Assembly (NCBI RefSeq): GCF_035222275.1
Contig: NC_085883.1
Span: forward strand, 186,001 to 250,000
Direction of reading: 5' to 3'
DNA: 64,000 nucleotides
Source: Podospora bellae-mahoneyi
Lineage: Eukaryota; Ascomycota; Sordariomycetes; Sordariales; Podosporaceae
The translations under genes and the position numbers were made by a program. Under the pieces are notes generated by a model. It did no database searches. It saw nothing but the letters and a program-made list of their open reading frames with translations, and had not been told where the DNA came from. Position 1 is the first letter of the stretch. Every line of letters starts with the position of its first letter. Shown here one piece after another: positions 10,352 to 24,600 of this stretch.

Positions 10352-11956
10352 GGGTTGGTGGTCATTGATGTAAGGGGCTCTATGATACGACGCTGCGTCT
10401 ACATATTTTCGCTACATAAAGGCATGTGCTGGGGATACTGAGCCTCCAAATACCCCAAGATCAGATGGCCTAGAGACATATCGCCAATCCACAAACTGCA
10501 ACCACCTACAGCGTCAAAGGGACCCAACTACGTACCGTACCTATTTACAGCCCCATGTACCAATGCTCAGTCACGCAAACCCAAAGATAGGGGTCTACAA
10601 AATGGTCACCATGTCAACCACCTCATCCCGATCCTTATTTACATGCAGGGGTTGCTGCATCAACCCTAACCCTCGTTTAAGGACAGTCTGATCAACTTCA
10701 CGAACATTACAAGCTAAATAGGTCAAAATCCTCAAAACAAACCCAAGCAAATAAATATTATTAACAAACAAACCCCAAGTTCCTATGTCTCTTTCCCACC
10801 TTTCCCACGGAAAACAAAAGAAATCAAAAAGTCCGAGGTCTCTGTCTTGGATAAGCATCGGATTTCATGCAGTGCTTCAGCTTGTTTGGGAAACCAGCGC
10901 GAAAACGAGAAACGCGTGGGACATACTTTGCTGCGCGTCTGAGTATTTCAGATGGATAACGTACAAAAACATCAAAAAACGAAAACACGGAATCTTTGAT
11001 GATCAATACATAACTATCTGGTGCTTTGTTGACTACCTTACCCGGATTACCTAGATCGCGAGCCAAGAGTAGAGCCTTGTGAGGCTGCGGTTGGCGGTGC
11101 TGTGCTGTTGACTTGGCTTTTGGCTCGGTCTGGTAGAGGTGTGAATGCGGTGTAATCACGTTGGTACCTAATTTTTAGGGTTGAATCGCTGATGAAAGTG
11201 TGGGCTTTCTTGAGGTTTGGAAAGGGTACCTAGGTTTATAGCGTTGATAATTGGTCCTATCGACAGGGATATCCAGCGCGTGGGACTTGTTGTTTGAAGA
11301 GATGGGTCGTCTTGAAGAGAGGAATGTCGAGAGAGTGAGGAAGAGGGGTGAACGAGCAGGGTCGCAAGCTGAACTGGACCCCTGTTGTTGAAGGTGACGG
11401 CAATTGGCTCGCTAGCCTGCGTCTTGATTGACAGGGTTGACATGGTCTGGGCATTGGGCAGCGGTTTTGTTTGGGCTGGGCTGGGGTTTCTATGTTGCTT
11501 GGGGCCGATCAAAAAAAGATTACCGGGATTGGAGGGAGCAGGTGGTAGTATCAACTTGTATGTATGAATACGGTAGGTGCCTGACTGGGCCACATGCAGC
11601 CACCCGCAACGCAACGGGCAGGAAAACGACGACGGCCTCGAACGGATGGGGAATGCCTGGCGAGTTGCGGCTGTGAGTTGCTGCAGACGCCTCTTTCGTT
11701 AGCGCCATGCGTCGTGGTCCCAGTTACACTCACATCCAGACCGCCGGGTTCTGTTTGGTCCTTCTTTCGAGGGTGGCTGTTTCTGCTTGGCTTACATGGA
11801 GGCCAGCCGCAATACGGAAATTCTCCAAATGCGGCGAGGATGCTGTTGTCCGTGTCTGGACTGCTTCCTTGAGTTAAAGATGGCGACATCCCCGGAGCTG
11901 CGTTCCAGCTTTTGTTTCTGTTTTGACCCTGGATTGAAGAGTTCTCCAAACCCAAC
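10352..11956. other. Intergenic, no gene supported
   Basis: About 1.6 kb without a convincing protein. The longest open frame (minus, 11168-11614) lacks family features and codon-bias support. The right end should hold the promoter of the membrane-protein gene at 11957. Confidence 0.4.
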
Positions 11957-13485
11957 ATGGCCGTCCAAAGTCTTCGCCGGCTGGCCGCCGCCTCGGTTTG
12001 GCTTCCTGCTGGTGTTTACTCACACATTGCGGGGACTGAGCGATTCAACCCGACATCGCCAGTTGAGACTGGACTGGCACCCGCACGGGTTGGCCACCTC
12101 GAACTCCAGCACCCACCAGCACCCACCCCCCATGCGAGAGCCCTCTTCCAACGGCAGTCTGGGGAGAACACCTGCGGGTTTGTGGGCGATGAGCGGGTCC
12201 CATTTACATGCAGCGCAGAATGGGGAGCAGAGTGCCGTGTAAACTCGGATGCCCGCGCCATCGGCTGCTGTCTCTCCACCGCCTGCAACATCTGGACCGC
12301 CTGTCTTCCCTACACTTCCTCCCGCCTGGCATCAAACCGTGACACAGACCGAACCATGTACTGGTATGCTCTTCCCGCCTGTTCTCACTCCTTCTTGCCT
12401 GTCCCACTAACCTCGCCCGTCTCCAGCTCCGACCTGGACGAGCCAGAATGTGCCACCTTGGTCTACGCCGACGGCGACTACAGCGGCTGGACCATTCCCC
12501 TCTGTGCAGCCACGTCTGTGGTCCTGCCCATCTTCGACATCACTTCCGGTTCCAACGGGGGTGTTACCACCGGTGGCGGTGGTGGGAGAAGCGGTGTTGC
12601 CGGTCCCAGCGGCGTCGCCAACCCGACTGATGGCGGCGGCGTTGCCAATCCGACCGACAGCGTCAACGACAACAACAACAACCGCAACCTCGACACCGCC
12701 AACTCTAACGGCAAGACCCCCGAGGAAGCCGTGGCTTCGACGGTGAACACTGCCTTGATCGTTGGCGCGGTAGTCGGTGGTATCAGTACGTTCTCCCCCC
12801 AGTCCCTCCCACTTGACCTGCTTCCTGTTTTTCTGTTCCCCTTTCCAAGTGCTCATAACTAATCTACCATCGATTCTTGCGCACAGGCTTCCTAGCAATG
12901 GTAGGCATCATCATCTTCCTCATCATCTACTGCGGCCGCCGCAAGAAGAGAAACCAGGAACTCCGCCTCCAGCAAGCAGGCCAGTCAACCACCATTGCTG
13001 GTGCTGGTGCTGGTGACGGTGATACCGCTCCTCCAAACTTTGCTCCCCCTCCTCAGCAGCAAATGTCCACCGTCCCAGATGGCGCACCGCCGATGGGATT
13101 CGCCCAGGGAGCCTACTCCTATTATGGAGATAACAAGCCGGCCATGCAGGAGAGCGTCACGCCGGTTACCAGTGTGGCGCACGTGACGCCCACGGGAACG
13201 CCAGCGCCGGGATACACTGCTGTTGCTGGACAGCATCAGCAACAACAACAGCAACAGCAGCAGTGGGGATCTCCTCCGGCGCCGGTGTCGCCTCAGTTCA
13301 CGGGGCAGATGGGGAATCAGCAGCCGGCGATGCCAGTTTCACCACAGGTGACGGGATATGGGATGTACGCAGGTCAACAGCCGCAGCCGCAACAAGCACA
13401 ACAACAGGCCGGGGGCTATTTCCCGAGCAATGCCGTCGAGCTGAGCACGCAGAGGGGTGATGGGCAGGTGCATGAGGTTCAGTAG
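11957..13485 (+). CDS. Single-pass cell-surface protein with Cys-rich ectodomain and poly-Gln tail
   Basis: Exons 11957-12363, 12427-12785 and 12887-13485 (introns 63 and 101 nt), 454 residues. After a weak N-terminal signal region comes a cysteine cluster (residues about 70-140: NTCGFVGDERVPFTCS, GCCLSTACNIWTACLPY, then YCSD, ECATLVYADGDYSGW, PLCAATS). This pattern is common in Sordariomycete surface proteins with one membrane span. A Gly/Ser/Asn-rich stalk follows, then a membrane segment (NTALIVGAVVGGIS joined to FLAMVGIIIFLIIYCG) cut by the second intron, then RRKKR, which sets the topology with the tail in the cytoplasm. The tail is about 180 residues, rich in Pro and Gln, with a run of nine Gln at about 13236-13262. 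The architecture suggests a wall or stress sensor, but no known sensor domain is certain. The true start may differ, since the signal peptide is poor; an unrecognised 5' intron is possible. Confidence 0.8.
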
Positions 13486-13976
13486 AGGACAGCGAGTCAA
13501 TCGACGAGCATGCCGTGGATGTGTACATGATTATGATGAGTGAAGGGGATGATCTTAGGAAGGAAGTCAGTATATATATATTATTCTTGCTGGGACTTGG
13601 GTTGGGAATACCTAGATACACGATCCTAATAACAGCGGCGCTTTTTGCTTCAATAGAGTGTTTCGTTGCAACAGTGCTTCTGATGTTGTTCGTTTCCCCC
13701 TTTCGACCTTGTTCTGCCATACAATCACGTTTGGTGAGTCCTAGCTGCATATTTTCCATCATTGCTTGGCTCTCAAGCGGCTCGGGGAAGCTGATCAAAA
13801 TCATGCCTCATCCCCAATCGCAAGCTGTGCCTTTGCCAAGTGCGGCACTGTCGAGTCCCCAAAATGTTACGTGCTGAGTAAGAGTATCGTGACGGCTCTC
13901 ATAGTGCCAAGGTGCCCCTGAGCAAACAACCGTCCGGTGGTAGAAATTGCCAGGCCGACGCTCCTCTTAAGAAGGT
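13486..13976. other. Intergenic, no gene supported
   Basis: A short TATATATAT stretch lies near 13570-13580. Nothing else recognised. Confidence 0.4.
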
Positions 13977-14267
13977 CTAGTTGTGGTTGTAGTCTGCCAA
14001 CGGGTTGGTTGGGATACCGGGTAATTCAGCAAATATCAACGGCTGAGTGCCCTTTGTCGGCGTGGCGAGGGCATGCATCGCGAACGGCGGCGAGATAGGT
14101 AGATGAGAAGGCGGTGGTTCGGTAAACCTCTCCGGCGATTGGTACAAAGAGACGAGCTCCCAGGCATGTCGTCTGTTTGGATCATCATCAAAGACAGCAA
14201 AGTTCCTCAATTTGTCGAAGATAGTCCACCTCGCTACCTTCATTTCCCTGCTGGGCTTCGACGGCAC
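13977..14267 (-). other. Possible C-terminal exon or gene remnant, unidentified
   Basis: The minus strand has an open frame of 96 codons whose composition looks protein-like (for example FDDDPNRRHAWELVSLYQSP and PTPTKG-type segments ending in PLADYNHN). No intact upstream frame joins it: sequence to about 14700 on either strand shows broken frames. It could be the last exon of a decayed gene. No family recognised. Confidence 0.25.
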
Positions 14268-14822
14268 CAGGCTGGCCCGCCATCCCCTCGCTGCCCAACT
14301 ACAGCCTTGTTTGAGGCGACAACCTCAACTGGTCGGTCGGCTCGAGCGTCAGCTGCAACCCGAGCAACGGGTGGGAGGTGTTCAGGCGGTCCCGGTTCAA
14401 CAACGACAACGATGAGGCACAAGAGCACCGCGACCACACGAACAATATGCGACAGTTGGGCAGCGGGGAGCTCGACATCATCCCCACCAAGGAGAGCGGC
14501 ATCTGGTGCTCGGACCGTCTGCACCAGCCAAATATAAGGTGCTGTGGCCTGCATTCTGGGCTCTGGGACACACGGCATCAGGGAGGGCGTGAAGTGGCCC
14601 AAGTGTGGAGAGTGGTATGGGACCGGCGACAGAACGGGGGGCTTGGGTCGGCGGTGAGAGTCAGATATGTCGGAGTATGAGTCTATTTGATAGGTACGGG
14701 GGTGAGTCACCCGGCGAAACGTGGAATTGGCGGCTGGTCCGAGTGTACCCCTTCCAAGTGTGCGGTGGGGGTACCTTATTTTTAGTTCTATACCTTATAA
14801 AAATCAGCTCGCAGATGGTTCA

Positions 14823-16047
14823 ATGAAGTTTGCTCTGGACATCACCCCCATAAGATACATCATGTCGGACTGCTTCTTTCTCACGCGGCCCCCCCGTGAG
14901 ATCCGTGATCTCATCTACCACAAGTACCTCTTTTGCCGACCAGGGCTATGTGTTCGAATCGGGGGCAGGCAAGCTGAGGCTGAAGCACTCTGGTGAGCCC
15001 ATCAATCTGTGCCTGGATAAACTTGAGGCAAGCTGCCCCGGTGCAAGTCGTCTGTGGCCGTTTGTCTGATGGAATGAGCGAGAGCGCAAATGGCGAGTCT
15101 CCCCTGAGCTCGCCCGTCCCCTGGGGTCGTCTGTCCCGTGTGTGTATCACAAAGCGACCCAACAGGCCACTCCGATGGTGATGATGACTCGGATGACGAC
15201 AACATTCCACCCGATGAGTATCGGAACCCAAACGGACGATATCTCAGCGGATTGTCCAAAGACTTCTGGGTCGAGGCCGCCAGCAATGCCCAGTTTCGCT
15301 TCTCGGCAGCCGCGTCTGCTATTCACTTACTAACCCAGATGCCACTTCAGGAGCATCATTCTCGATGAGGATGCCGAGTCCAGTCCTTTTCTTCAGAAGC
15401 CATGCCCGGGGTTTAACCCCCTTCTGCTTGGAAACCCAGCCCTTCGGCCCCTGGGGCAACGTGTTGCTTGGAGCAGGCTACGGTAATGTGTGGTTTCCAA
15501 CAGATAACTGGGTTTCTCTTTTCCAGTTCCCCCGCTTAGATCTCGCCCATCGTCCCGATCTCGTCGCTCAGGTGGCCCCATTATCTGATTGCGCACGCCT
15601 GAGCCCGAACTGGATCTCTGACTCCCTATCGTTCTGGCTAGCAGAAGCCCTGGTTCTCTGCGACGCCGGGATGTCCAGCAATGTTTACTCGTTGACATTG
15701 GACGCTGGCCCGATGCGCGAAACAACCAGCTACATCTTTCACGACGTGGTGCACAGGGACGACGCCTGCCAGCGTGCCGCGTGGACCCAGTTCGGTCTTG
15801 AGTCCGACGACAGCGATTTGGCAGCCCTCTGCCGGGCGGGCCAGCACCCATCCATGCAATCTCTAAACAGAATCACTCAAGTTTACAAGTGCGCCGGCTT
15901 CACAGAAGCTCTCGCTGCGCTAGCTTCCGGTACCTCTTCTCGGGGTGTCCGCTTTGGCGGCAATTCGATGCCGGTACGCCCTGGAGCGCCGTAGAAGTCG
16001 ACGCTCTTGTCGAGAAACACAGCAAACTCGATGGCGATGAGTGGTAG
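14823..16047 (+). pseudogene. Decayed F-box-like (LPxEIR..IY) fungal protein gene
   Basis: The start region reads RPPREIRDLIYHKYLF, the opening of a large fungal family whose members begin with an LPPEIRNxIY F-box-like motif. One frame later it continues DQGYVFESGAGKLRLKHSGEPINLCL. A stop follows, then YRNPNGRYLSGLSKDFW in another frame, then SIILDEDAESS, and finally a longer stretch (from about 15520) with LDLAHRPDLVAQVAP and FHDVVHRDDACQRAAWTQFG. The natural end (WSAVEVDALVEKHS...DEW, stop at 16045-16047) needs another frame change near 15960. At least four frame breaks make it non-functional. The role of this family is generally unknown. Confidence 0.65.
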
Positions 16048-16889
16048 AAACGTATTTTGACAGGGCAGATCACCCCATGTTTGTTGACCCCGAAAAAAGG
16101 GTACCAAACGGTCCCGTCGTACCCCAAGTTCTTTGATCACTTTTTACAAATGTCGTGGTCGATCGAACCCTGCCTTGTCGTGTGTGTATCGACAACAATC
16201 CGTACGTACTAGACACGAACTGGGAAGACGACGACGACTGATGTTGGCGGTGGGTGTGTATAACACGGAGGATTAGGTGGATGGATACATTGGTGTAACT
16301 TGCCTACCTTACCTTAGGTAGATAAAATTTACCAGCATGTGTTGCCATGTGGTGAACACCCAGACTCTCATTTTGAGAGAATCCAATGGTGTTTCTGGGA
16401 GACATACTGCCAAAATCGGAGGAAGATTTCTTCTTCATTTCTACATTCACAACCCTAAACCTTCCAATGAATCTAAAGTTTATAAGGCCGATAGAAAATA
16501 AAAATCGAAAATTAAACGGGCTGTAGACAATATAGGTATTTTTGTATATTAGTTTGGGGTGTGGCCACAGGCCTGAGGGTATGAGTAAGGAAGTGGGGCT
16601 CTCGGAGGATTCGGGTTCAGGGGTCATGTATATAAGCGGTCTGCTTCGGACATTCTATTTTTGACAGGACATCGACTTTTCTTTTCTTCGTATTTTGTGC
16701 ATTGCACGTGTGCAGGCAGTTCTGGCCCTCTGATCAGGCTAATCCGGTGCTTATTGTGTGGCCTGCGAGCCCACAGAGTCTTTTCTTTGTCCTACGTGAA
16801 GTGCGGCCTGTGAGCGAGCCACTGTCACGCAGGTGTATTCATTCAGAGACCTGTTGAGGGTATATTTGTGGTGTTATGGTTGTTTTTGT

Positions 16890-17660
16890 GTGTTTTCTCA
16901 CCATTTCAATATTTAAACTATTATAATTAAAATAAGCTATTTGTTATATAATATTAGCTATACCGAACCAAAATTATTTAAAAGTGCTTTCGACTAGTAT
17001 CCCTTTTAGATGTTTGGGATAAAGGTTTGTTATACAAAAGTGATCCTAAATCACTCCTGTTACCTTAGGATTACTTAGATCACTACGCTTCTGGGGCTCT
17101 CAGGCGCTCCTCTTCCTATTAGTCTTTAACGATTAGCTGGGCATGTCCGTGGCCCGTATACATACTATTCAACTTGCCCGTTAGCTTAACTGTGACAATA
17201 ACGCTCTAGTATCGGCAATTTAATTACGTATTTAAAAGTAAACGTAATTATAATAATTCAATTATCGATTTCTTGAAGTTTACCTTTAAGTTATTCAAAG
17301 TATATAACGAATTATTATCGATGTAATTTTCGGTAACGTAATTATAATAAAAAGTTTTAAAACTAATTGATATAGCCGGGATATTTCTCATTTCAACGTT
17401 TTTATTATTATTATAATAATAGTAAAGTGACTTTTAATTTATCCATAATAAAACTAAAGTAAATAGTTAATGCATAACAAAGCTTTATTTAAAACTTTTA
17501 AAAGAAATATTAACTAAAAGCGTTTTTCATTATTTTTAATTCTTTATAGTTAAATAGTATGTAATAATACTTTATCTTAATTATAATAATTAAAATCTTG
17601 ACAAAAATAACTTAAATTATATTTTACGGAACTATCTATTTTATACCAGCCAATTCCTCC
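16890..17660. repeat. AT-rich, probably RIP-degraded repeat block
   Basis: Base composition drops sharply to A and T, with runs such as TTATTATTATTATAATAATAG near 17402-17422, and no open frames of note. Sharp AT-rich islands in an otherwise GC-rich Sordariomycete genome are usually transposons mutated by RIP. No transposon protein could be read here, so the original element is unknown. Confidence 0.6.
17116..17199 (+). repeat. Diverged direct repeat, copy 1
   Basis: About 80 bases beginning CTATTAGT and ending TTAGCTTAACTGTGACAAT resemble 17780-17862. Many differences are A/G or C/T exchanges. The two copies flank the AT-rich block in the same orientation, so they may be remnants of long terminal repeats or of two insertions. 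Confidence 0.45.
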
Positions 17661-17779
17661 GTATATATAGACTTGGGGACCGTGGACCGTTAACTTCCAG
17701 ACAGTCCTCGGTCCTAATTTACTCGTCCGTCCTGGACCGTGGACCGTGTGCCTCGCCGCGGTCCCGGGTCCCAGTAATA

Positions 17780-17862
17780 CTATTGGTTCTATCTAACGAT
17801 TGGCTGTGGGTTCCCGATGTTCCACACACTGTCTAACCTGCTGTTGGCTTAACTGTAACAAT
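17780..17862 (+). repeat. Diverged direct repeat, copy 2
   Basis: Begins CTATTGGT and ends TTGGCTTAACTGTAACAAT. Same orientation as 17116-17199 and about 660 bp from it. Confidence 0.45.
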
Positions 17863-19612
17863 GTTAGTTTATATGATGATTCAACTAGGCCTTTACGTTG
17901 GATTTGCAAATTAGGTATTCGAACTTAACTTAGTTGATTTGGACATTTGAAAATTAAATTTTTCTTGACAGGGGGTAGGGTGGAAGAGGCAATTCCACTC
18001 CTAACTACACACCCCACTCAAGTCCAAAAGCGGCAGTACATTTCCCTTGACTGGAAGAACATTTGATTCGCCAGACAGTATATTAACACCCCCCCTTTCT
18101 TCCTCTGTCTTACTGTTGGCCATGTATCAAATGGCTCCTCTCGATCCGGCAGTTGCACGTGAGAACGCTTGGTCGACGAAACGGCGGAAATCTTGTCTCT
18201 TCAGGCTAAAAGAAGGACTGGTTTCCGATCCACTTTGGAACCCGAGACCCAGGTTTCCCGTGCGTCTTGTTACGTCGATCTGCATCGTTAGCGATATGTT
18301 TAATACCGGGGATTGACCTCTTCACGTCTCGACTTTTTGTTCTTGCCTTTTCACTTTTCTCTTCTTCCCCAAACAACAAAGGGGCTCTCGGCCGAGATGG
18401 CGCCAGATATTGCCATGAACCTTGCTCCCCACCGCCTCTCGAGGCGTTATCTTGAGCAACACGATTCTCTGTCCAGGCGGTTCAGCAGTTTCCTAACTGG
18501 GAAGGTGACTTTTGTACGTTCCAGAGGGAACAACAACAGGACGAGCAACCGCTTCTCTCCCCAGACCGGATTCTCCCATTTTGACAGCTTGGCAGGATTC
18601 AGATGTGCGTTGAATCCTTTTACCATTGTTTCTCAATATCTTCCTCCTCAAGGAAGTACTACTTTCTGTTCTTGTTCCCCCCGTGTAACGATCCCACCCG
18701 TCCTTTTGCTGTGGCTCCTACCCATGATGTCTTCCCAACTGCCGTCAGCGAATGGCGCTGCCACACCCGCGCGGCACTCTGCACGGCACGCACACGGGGC
18801 AGCCCTGGCACAGCGGCTCATTCCCGGCCGGACAATATTGGGCCCACACATGGTCCAAAATTCCCGATCGATGGCTGGTCCCGGAGTTCATCTCTTGGCT
18901 TTGACGGGAGCATAATGTCAGCATTATCAAGCTCGGAAACCTTCCCCTAGTATTCTCTCGTGAGATGTATTTTTCTCCCCTTTGGTTCGCTATCTGGGAT
19001 CAGATTACATGCCAAGTTTGGAAGACCAGCAATGGCAGTCGAGGGATATCATGTGTCTTGATATCATCTTTTGGTTGCTGCGCCATCCTACCAGACAATC
19101 ACAATGGTACCCTACAAGCAACTCCCTTGACAGCTTGCACCACGAATTGTCAGGATCACGCCAGCGCAAGAAAAGAACGACGTTGACACCTGCTTGCTAG
19201 ACTAGCTCCCGTCTTGGGTAGGTCGTAAGGCGGTTTTGATCTTGGCCACCCTCTTTTCACCCACATGGCACCCGCATTCAGCATCGTGTCAAAGTTCTAA
19301 GCATGACCTTGTTCCTACCCTACCCAGGTTGATATAGGAAAAAGATGGTGGAGAAGGTCTGACATCTTGTTCGCGATGCCCTTTGCGGAAGGTGGTGATG
19401 ATTTCGGGACCAATATGTCAACGCCATCACGGGTAACCTCCCTCTTTCTACCTATTTCAAGCCACCAGTCCACAAGCTGACGTTGTCTAAGACAGAGATA
19501 AATAGACATGTTCATCTCGCTGTTGTTTTTCTGTTGCAAGATCACCATCATCACTTTCTCTCTCTCCCTCTCTGTGTCCTCGTCCTCCTCACTTGTCTAC
19601 TCCCGAGTTTAA

Positions 19613-21051
<1,439 letters not shown>

Positions 21052-21690
21052 ACGCGCTGGCGAGTGGTGGATATCAGGATGCGAGTTGGCGGACCATGAT
21101 GAGGGGAGGCTGCTGGGTGGGTATTTTATGAGAGGCAGGTAGATACGCGATGCTCTGATGTTTTTGTGTTTCCTTTGGATAGATTTCCAGTCTCCGATGC
21201 TTTCATTCCCAGGTTCATCCGAATCTGAGCATGTTGGCTTTTTATTAGTTGGTTTCTGTAGCGTTGCTCGACAGTCATTTGGTAATCATAGTACTATCCA
21301 TACCCACTTGCATATCATCTCGAATCAAACACTTTGCAAGCAGTCAAGCTTCATTGAACAAGGGCTTGCACACGCCCAACCATTTCCCAGTAGGTACCTG
21401 ATAAAGCAAAGACCTAAAACAACATCAAAGAAACACAAACAGTTTCCTATCAAATGCTCAAGGGGTATTCATAGCAGCAACCGCGGCAGCCAACCAGTTC
21501 ATCAGCCTTTTGTTCCCTCTTCCTCACCACAGTACTTCAGCTTCAGTTGTTCCGAAAAGAAAAAAAGAAAAAGAAAAAATGGTAATTGGTATCATACACA
21601 CACACACACAACCCCTACCTTCCCGCTCTTGTTTGATCAAAACTTTGAATAAAGAAAAAATGCCAGTAGGCCCATCCATTCCCTTCTCAC
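21052..21690. other. Convergent intergenic region
   Basis: 3' ends of the protease and PRP24 genes. Contains a short CA repeat at about 21596-21611 and an A-rich tract just before it. No gene seen. Confidence 0.45.
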
Positions 21691-24600
21691 TCATTCCTTA
21701 CTCCCATTTTCCTTCGTCTTCTCCTCTTCCACCTTCCCCCCACCCTCACCCCCACCGCCATTATTACCACCCCCAAGAAACAAACTCCTAAAATCAGCAT
21801 TACTCTTCTTCGGCCCACCAAGAGCAACCCCATTCGTCCTCACCCCCAACCCCGGCACCCCCGTTCCCATGCCCATCTTAGGCTTCGACCTCCCCAGCAC
21901 CTGCGGCCGGTTGATACTCGGCGGCGGCGGCATCAACTGCGCAGCCGTCGGCGGCTTCTTCCTCTGCTTCTCCGGCTCCGGACGCGCACACGGGTCACTA
22001 CCCGCCACCTTCTTCTCCCCTTTGCTCTGAAACAGCTCCTCCGTCGTGCCAACACGCAGCTTCTGGCCAGCTTCCACCTCCAGCCCGTCGATCACCAGCT
22101 GAGCCTTCCCCGCCGACGCGGCATCCTTGTACTCAACAATCGCGCCCCCATGCCGGGCATGCAACGTCAGCTTAACAAACTCCCCGGCCGGCTTGAGCAA
22201 ATTCCCCACGCGGGCTTCGTTCATCGTGTCAGGAACGCCCAGAATGACAACCTTTCGATCTCTCGCCACACCGCCGCCGCCGCCAGAAGATACTGTTGAT
22301 TCGGCAGCTGTGGACGCAGGGGACCCGGCATCCTCGGCGCCTCCCCAGGCTGTCGCCGTCTTCTTCTTCGTCCCCTTTGGCATCGAGGGCTCGACCTTGA
22401 TCGGATGCTGTCCAAACATGGCCTTGTCCAGCAGCTTGATGGCCTCCTGCGCCTCCTCCTTGGTCTGCATCACCACAAACGCCGTCCCCAGATGCGGGAT
22501 CCGCACGCTGACCACCTTGCCAGCCTTGGTAAAGTGGCCCTCGACCTCGTCCTCCTTCATGGTGCGGGGGATGTTGATCACGTGCAGCTCTCTCTCCTCT
22601 TCCTGCGCCCCTTGCCGGTGCTGCTTGTGTGCTGGGTCGGATATCTTGACCACGAGCCTGCATCTCCCACCCAACGCCTTCCCGTCCAGCTTGAGCGCTG
22701 CCTCGGCCGAGGCCCGCTCCCGAAAGGTGAGGTAGCAAAACCGCCGCTTCGCGTTTTCCTTGAGGCTGGGGAACCGGATGCTGTGGATCTCGCCGTGGGC
22801 CTTGAAGAGGTTGCGGAGGTACTCCTCGTCGGCGTCTGGGGGGTAATTGGTGACAAACAGCGTGCAGTCAATGGCCGGGGTGACTTGGATGATTCGGTCG
22901 CCAAAGGGTTTGCCATCGCGGATCAGCGCTGCTCGCGCATCGTCCGAGTGTCGAAACTCGACCAGGGCAACCGCGTCGTCGTCCCCCTTTTTGAGGTCGA
23001 TGTTGTTGACGTGGCCATAATCCCGAAAGAACTGCTTGATCTTGGTTTGGGTGGCGTCAGCAGGCAAGTTCCGCAAGAAAACCGTGTTGTGCTCTCGATC
23101 CCGTTTCACATCGTCCCCGTTCGTCTCGCTCCTGGGCCGCTTGTTAGCAGCATCGTCTTCGGCCGGGGTCGGCTCTCGCTTGCGCTTGGATCCGGGTGAC
23201 GCGGAACCGGAAGCATCTGTCATGGGGACGTCTTCGCTCCTGTCCGCTGGCGCTGCTTGCTCCCGGGCTGCCTCGGCGGCCTGCCGTGCTTCCCGTTCTC
23301 GGCGCTTCTCGACCCCCTTGCGCGTCTTGTAGATGGTGTCGTGGGCCTCGCGCAGTGTCTCGGCCAGCTCGTAGTCATTGCAGTGCTTGAGGTACACCTG
23401 GAGAATCCGTTCGGGCCAGTCAAGAGTCCTAACCTTGAGCGCCCTGATGAAAACGCGGGTGGCCAAGCTGGGGACCAGCAGACCTTGAGCCTGTGTGTTG
23501 GGGGTAGGGCTGCGGAGTTTGGCTCTGTGTGCGGTGAAGACTACCATCTCCCAGAGATACCAGTTGAGCCAAAAGTCGTAGCTGTTGGCGTGCAGCGGGA
23601 TTTGCGACAGCTCATCCCAGATAGCACGAGCCCCCTCGATGTCTTCCTTCTTTTCGGTGAGAAACTGGATCAGAATCTTCTCAAGGCGGTAGTCCGGATC
23701 GCCCTGGTAATTTTCGCCGTATTTTCGCTGACCCCAGTGCTTGACATCCTCGAGGGCAGAGGAGAGACCCACTTCGGCAACATCGACAGCCTCTTCGCTG
23801 GCCTTGGGGTTCATGGCTGTTCGCTTGAGATAGCCGCACCATGCAGAATACATGTCCAAAACACCCGTCATTCCGTCTCTGTCAAGCTGGGGACTGTTGG
23901 TGGCGGCGTGCTTGATGCGTTCGACGTCGGCAAAGGTTAGCGCAGCCTCCTCGGCAGCCAAGATGTACCGAGCCCACACAGGACCCGCCCAGGGAATGTG
24001 ATGCACGGCGCGACGGAGAACGTCGAGCATGTTTGGGACCAGGTTGGCCGAGACGCGGGCACGGCCTGCCTTGAGGTCCGACTGGGAGGTCGACACCAGC
24101 GTGATAAAGTTGAGCCATGTAGTGTCGTCCGACGCCAGCACGCCTGTCAGCGCCCTCGAAAAGAGGCCGAGACAAATCTTGAAGTTGTCCAGCGCGTCCC
24201 GCTTGCCCTTGTGCTGCTTGATCTCCCAGTCAATGTACTCTAGCATCTCTGCACGTACCGCTGCCGTGTCTCCAGATTTGACGGCCAGCGACAGCTTGGT
24301 CTCGAAGGGGTCGCGCAGCGCATACAGGCGCTTCGCATTCTTGGCGCTCCTCGTGACCTGCTCCATCTCGCTCTCGTAGGCCTGGCGGTTGTATTCGGAT
24401 AGGAAAGTGGAAAACATCTGGGATGTCCTGTCCCAGGTGGCGTGCGGGACCGTCAGCCGATTGCGGAACAGCTGGGTGATTCTGCGAACACCAGCCTCGG
24501 TCACGGTCCGCCTCAGCAGCTCCATCTCGAGCGAGATCCAGCGGTCCCAGAGTTCGTTGCTGTCGGACAGGCGGTACTGGACAGCCTCGTAGCCCCGCTG

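Noticed and set aside
11168-11614. 148-codon minus-strand frame
   Set aside because: No recognisable motif, and the frame is not extended by plausible introns; treated as chance.
14703-14709. TGAGTCA palindrome resembling a CPC1/GCN4 site
   Set aside because: Lies in degraded sequence with no intact gene downstream; a single 7-mer is expected by chance.
14949-14960. GTTCGAATC, resembling a tRNA T-loop
   Set aside because: No acceptor stem or D-arm around it; it lies within the F-box-like remnant.
18313-18915. 200-codon plus-strand frame before the protease
   Set aside because: No domain, signal peptide or splice support; composition does not look like protein.
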